In this document: piece after piece, positions 63,389 through 64,000 of the stretch
Layout of the letters: every line of letters starts with the position of its first letter
Position numbering within the stretch: position 1 is the stretch's first letter
Assembly (NCBI GenBank): GCA_008828725.1
Contig: MEHQ01000932.1
Location: 384,671 to 448,670, forward strand
DNA length: 64,000 bases
Source: Saccharina japonica
Lineage: Eukaryota; Sar; Phaeophyceae; Laminariales; Laminariaceae
Direction of reading: 5' to 3'
Position numbers and translations under genes: made by a program
Notes under the pieces: model-generated
The model's database searches: none
Seen by the model: the letters and a program-made list of their open reading frames with translations, nothing else
What the model was told of the DNA's origin: nothing

Positions 63389-63913
63389 AGGGGTTAAGGG
63401 GTTAAAAGTATCAGCGAGTAGTTCAGAAATATAGATAGGCTCAATCAACCTTTTGCAAAAAAAAACAAAGTTGTGCGCAGAAAAGAAAAACACCTCATCA
63501 TCATAAAACTGGGCAACAACAGGATAAGAAACTCACAAACCAAACACTACTTGTGTAACGACGGGCGGTGACCGCCAAATGATAGTACGCAACACGGATT
63601 TTTCGGCTTGTTGAGGAGGGGGGTCGTTCCGTGTGGGCTTCTGCTGTGCATTGATTGGTAGGGGCCACGAAAATATAAGAAACGTGTACACTGCGTGTAT
63701 TTTAATAAGTAAATACATCAAGAAAAGCTTTTCATTGACGGGAGCCCGGACGATTCACGAAACTGCTTGCTGGTGTTTCTGGAGAATTAATTGCTGGTAT
63801 TTTCCGTGCACGGAGGTATAATCTAAGCGCAAGCATTGAAATCACTTCTTATTACAGTACGTACCCGCTTTCGAACCCTAAAGGTTTCCCCATCCCTAAA
63901 TACCGCTCAACGT

Positions 63914-63928
63914 TACCCTAACCCTAAC
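63914..63928 (-). repeat. Short telomere-like run (CCCTAA)2
   Basis: 'taccctaaccctaac' is the complement orientation of the GGGTTA units at 51.5 kb. Only two units, so it may be chance. Confidence 0.5.
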
Positions 63929-64000
63929 TAAAACTCACCTTACCGTCCGCTATGACTGGCGGGGTAATGTGAAAGGCGGCCTGGCTTGTATCACCCCGTA

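Larger units (their letters stand above)
62925..64000. other. No gene at the right edge
   Basis: AT-rich spacer with a tandem duplication (63225-63388) and a short telomere-like run near 63914. Frames are short. The stretch 63530-63720 is unassigned. Confidence 0.5.

Overview
This is a stretch of eukaryotic nuclear DNA that is almost entirely transposable elements and their debris. I see no intact host gene, no rRNA, no CRISPR array and no bacterial-style operon. The host is not proven. Interstitial TTAGGG-type repeats, many CAG/CTG and GTA microsatellites, and several retrotransposon classes side by side would suit a stramenopile such as a brown alga, or another large-genome protist or alga. 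That is inference only.

Layout. 0.5-2.2 kb: a foldback element with ~200-bp terminal inverted repeats (TIRs) carrying a nested dispersed repeat, whose second copy is at 39.9-40.6 kb. 2.4-5.5 kb: two degenerate tandem arrays, one with recurrent hairpins and one CAG-rich. 6.6-10.3 kb: a small protein-like sequence present twice in opposite orientation, a hAT-type non-autonomous transposon (7418-8323) with a perfect 8-bp target duplication, and a second TIR element. 11.6-15.6 kb (- strand): a decayed LINE with endonuclease, reverse transcriptase (RT) and a C-terminal zinc-finger-like tail. 19.2-25.8 kb (- strand): a decayed Ty1/copia element whose left LTR carries a ~780-bp insertion. 26.7-33.3 kb: a tyrosine-recombinase retrotransposon with the split direct repeat layout A1-ORFs-B1-A2-B2, complete in structure but carrying point mutations. 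34.1-36.1 kb: a 669-bp unit present three times in tandem. 41.4-44.1 kb: a copia-type Gag-protease with an unusual acidic/Q-rich tail. 47.2-50.9 kb: a short LTR element without pol. 53.6-62.9 kb: a structurally complete 9.3-kb Ty3/gypsy-type element with LTRs, a primer-binding-site-like sequence, a polypurine tract and a 4-bp target duplication.

The main discovery candidate is in that last element. Its intact 1,065-codon frame (58855-62052) begins with a domain that follows the motif order of C5-cytosine DNA methyltransferases: a Gly-rich SAM loop, an acidic motif II, a TC motif with the expected cysteine, a Glu motif, an R-x-R motif and a C-terminal motif-X-like stretch. It is followed by a DD35E integrase and a C-terminal module that resembles a chromatin-reader fold. 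The rest of the element is damaged: gag is truncated, and most of RNase H is deleted. Retrotransposons carrying their own cytosine methyltransferase have been described in dinoflagellates and charophyte algae. Whether this element belongs to a described lineage cannot be told from here.

Most retroelements here are dead by identifiable lesions: stop codons that are each one transition from a sense codon, single-base shifts in G runs, an 11-bp duplication, and changed catalytic residues. All functional calls come from motif reading alone. No search or alignment program was run.
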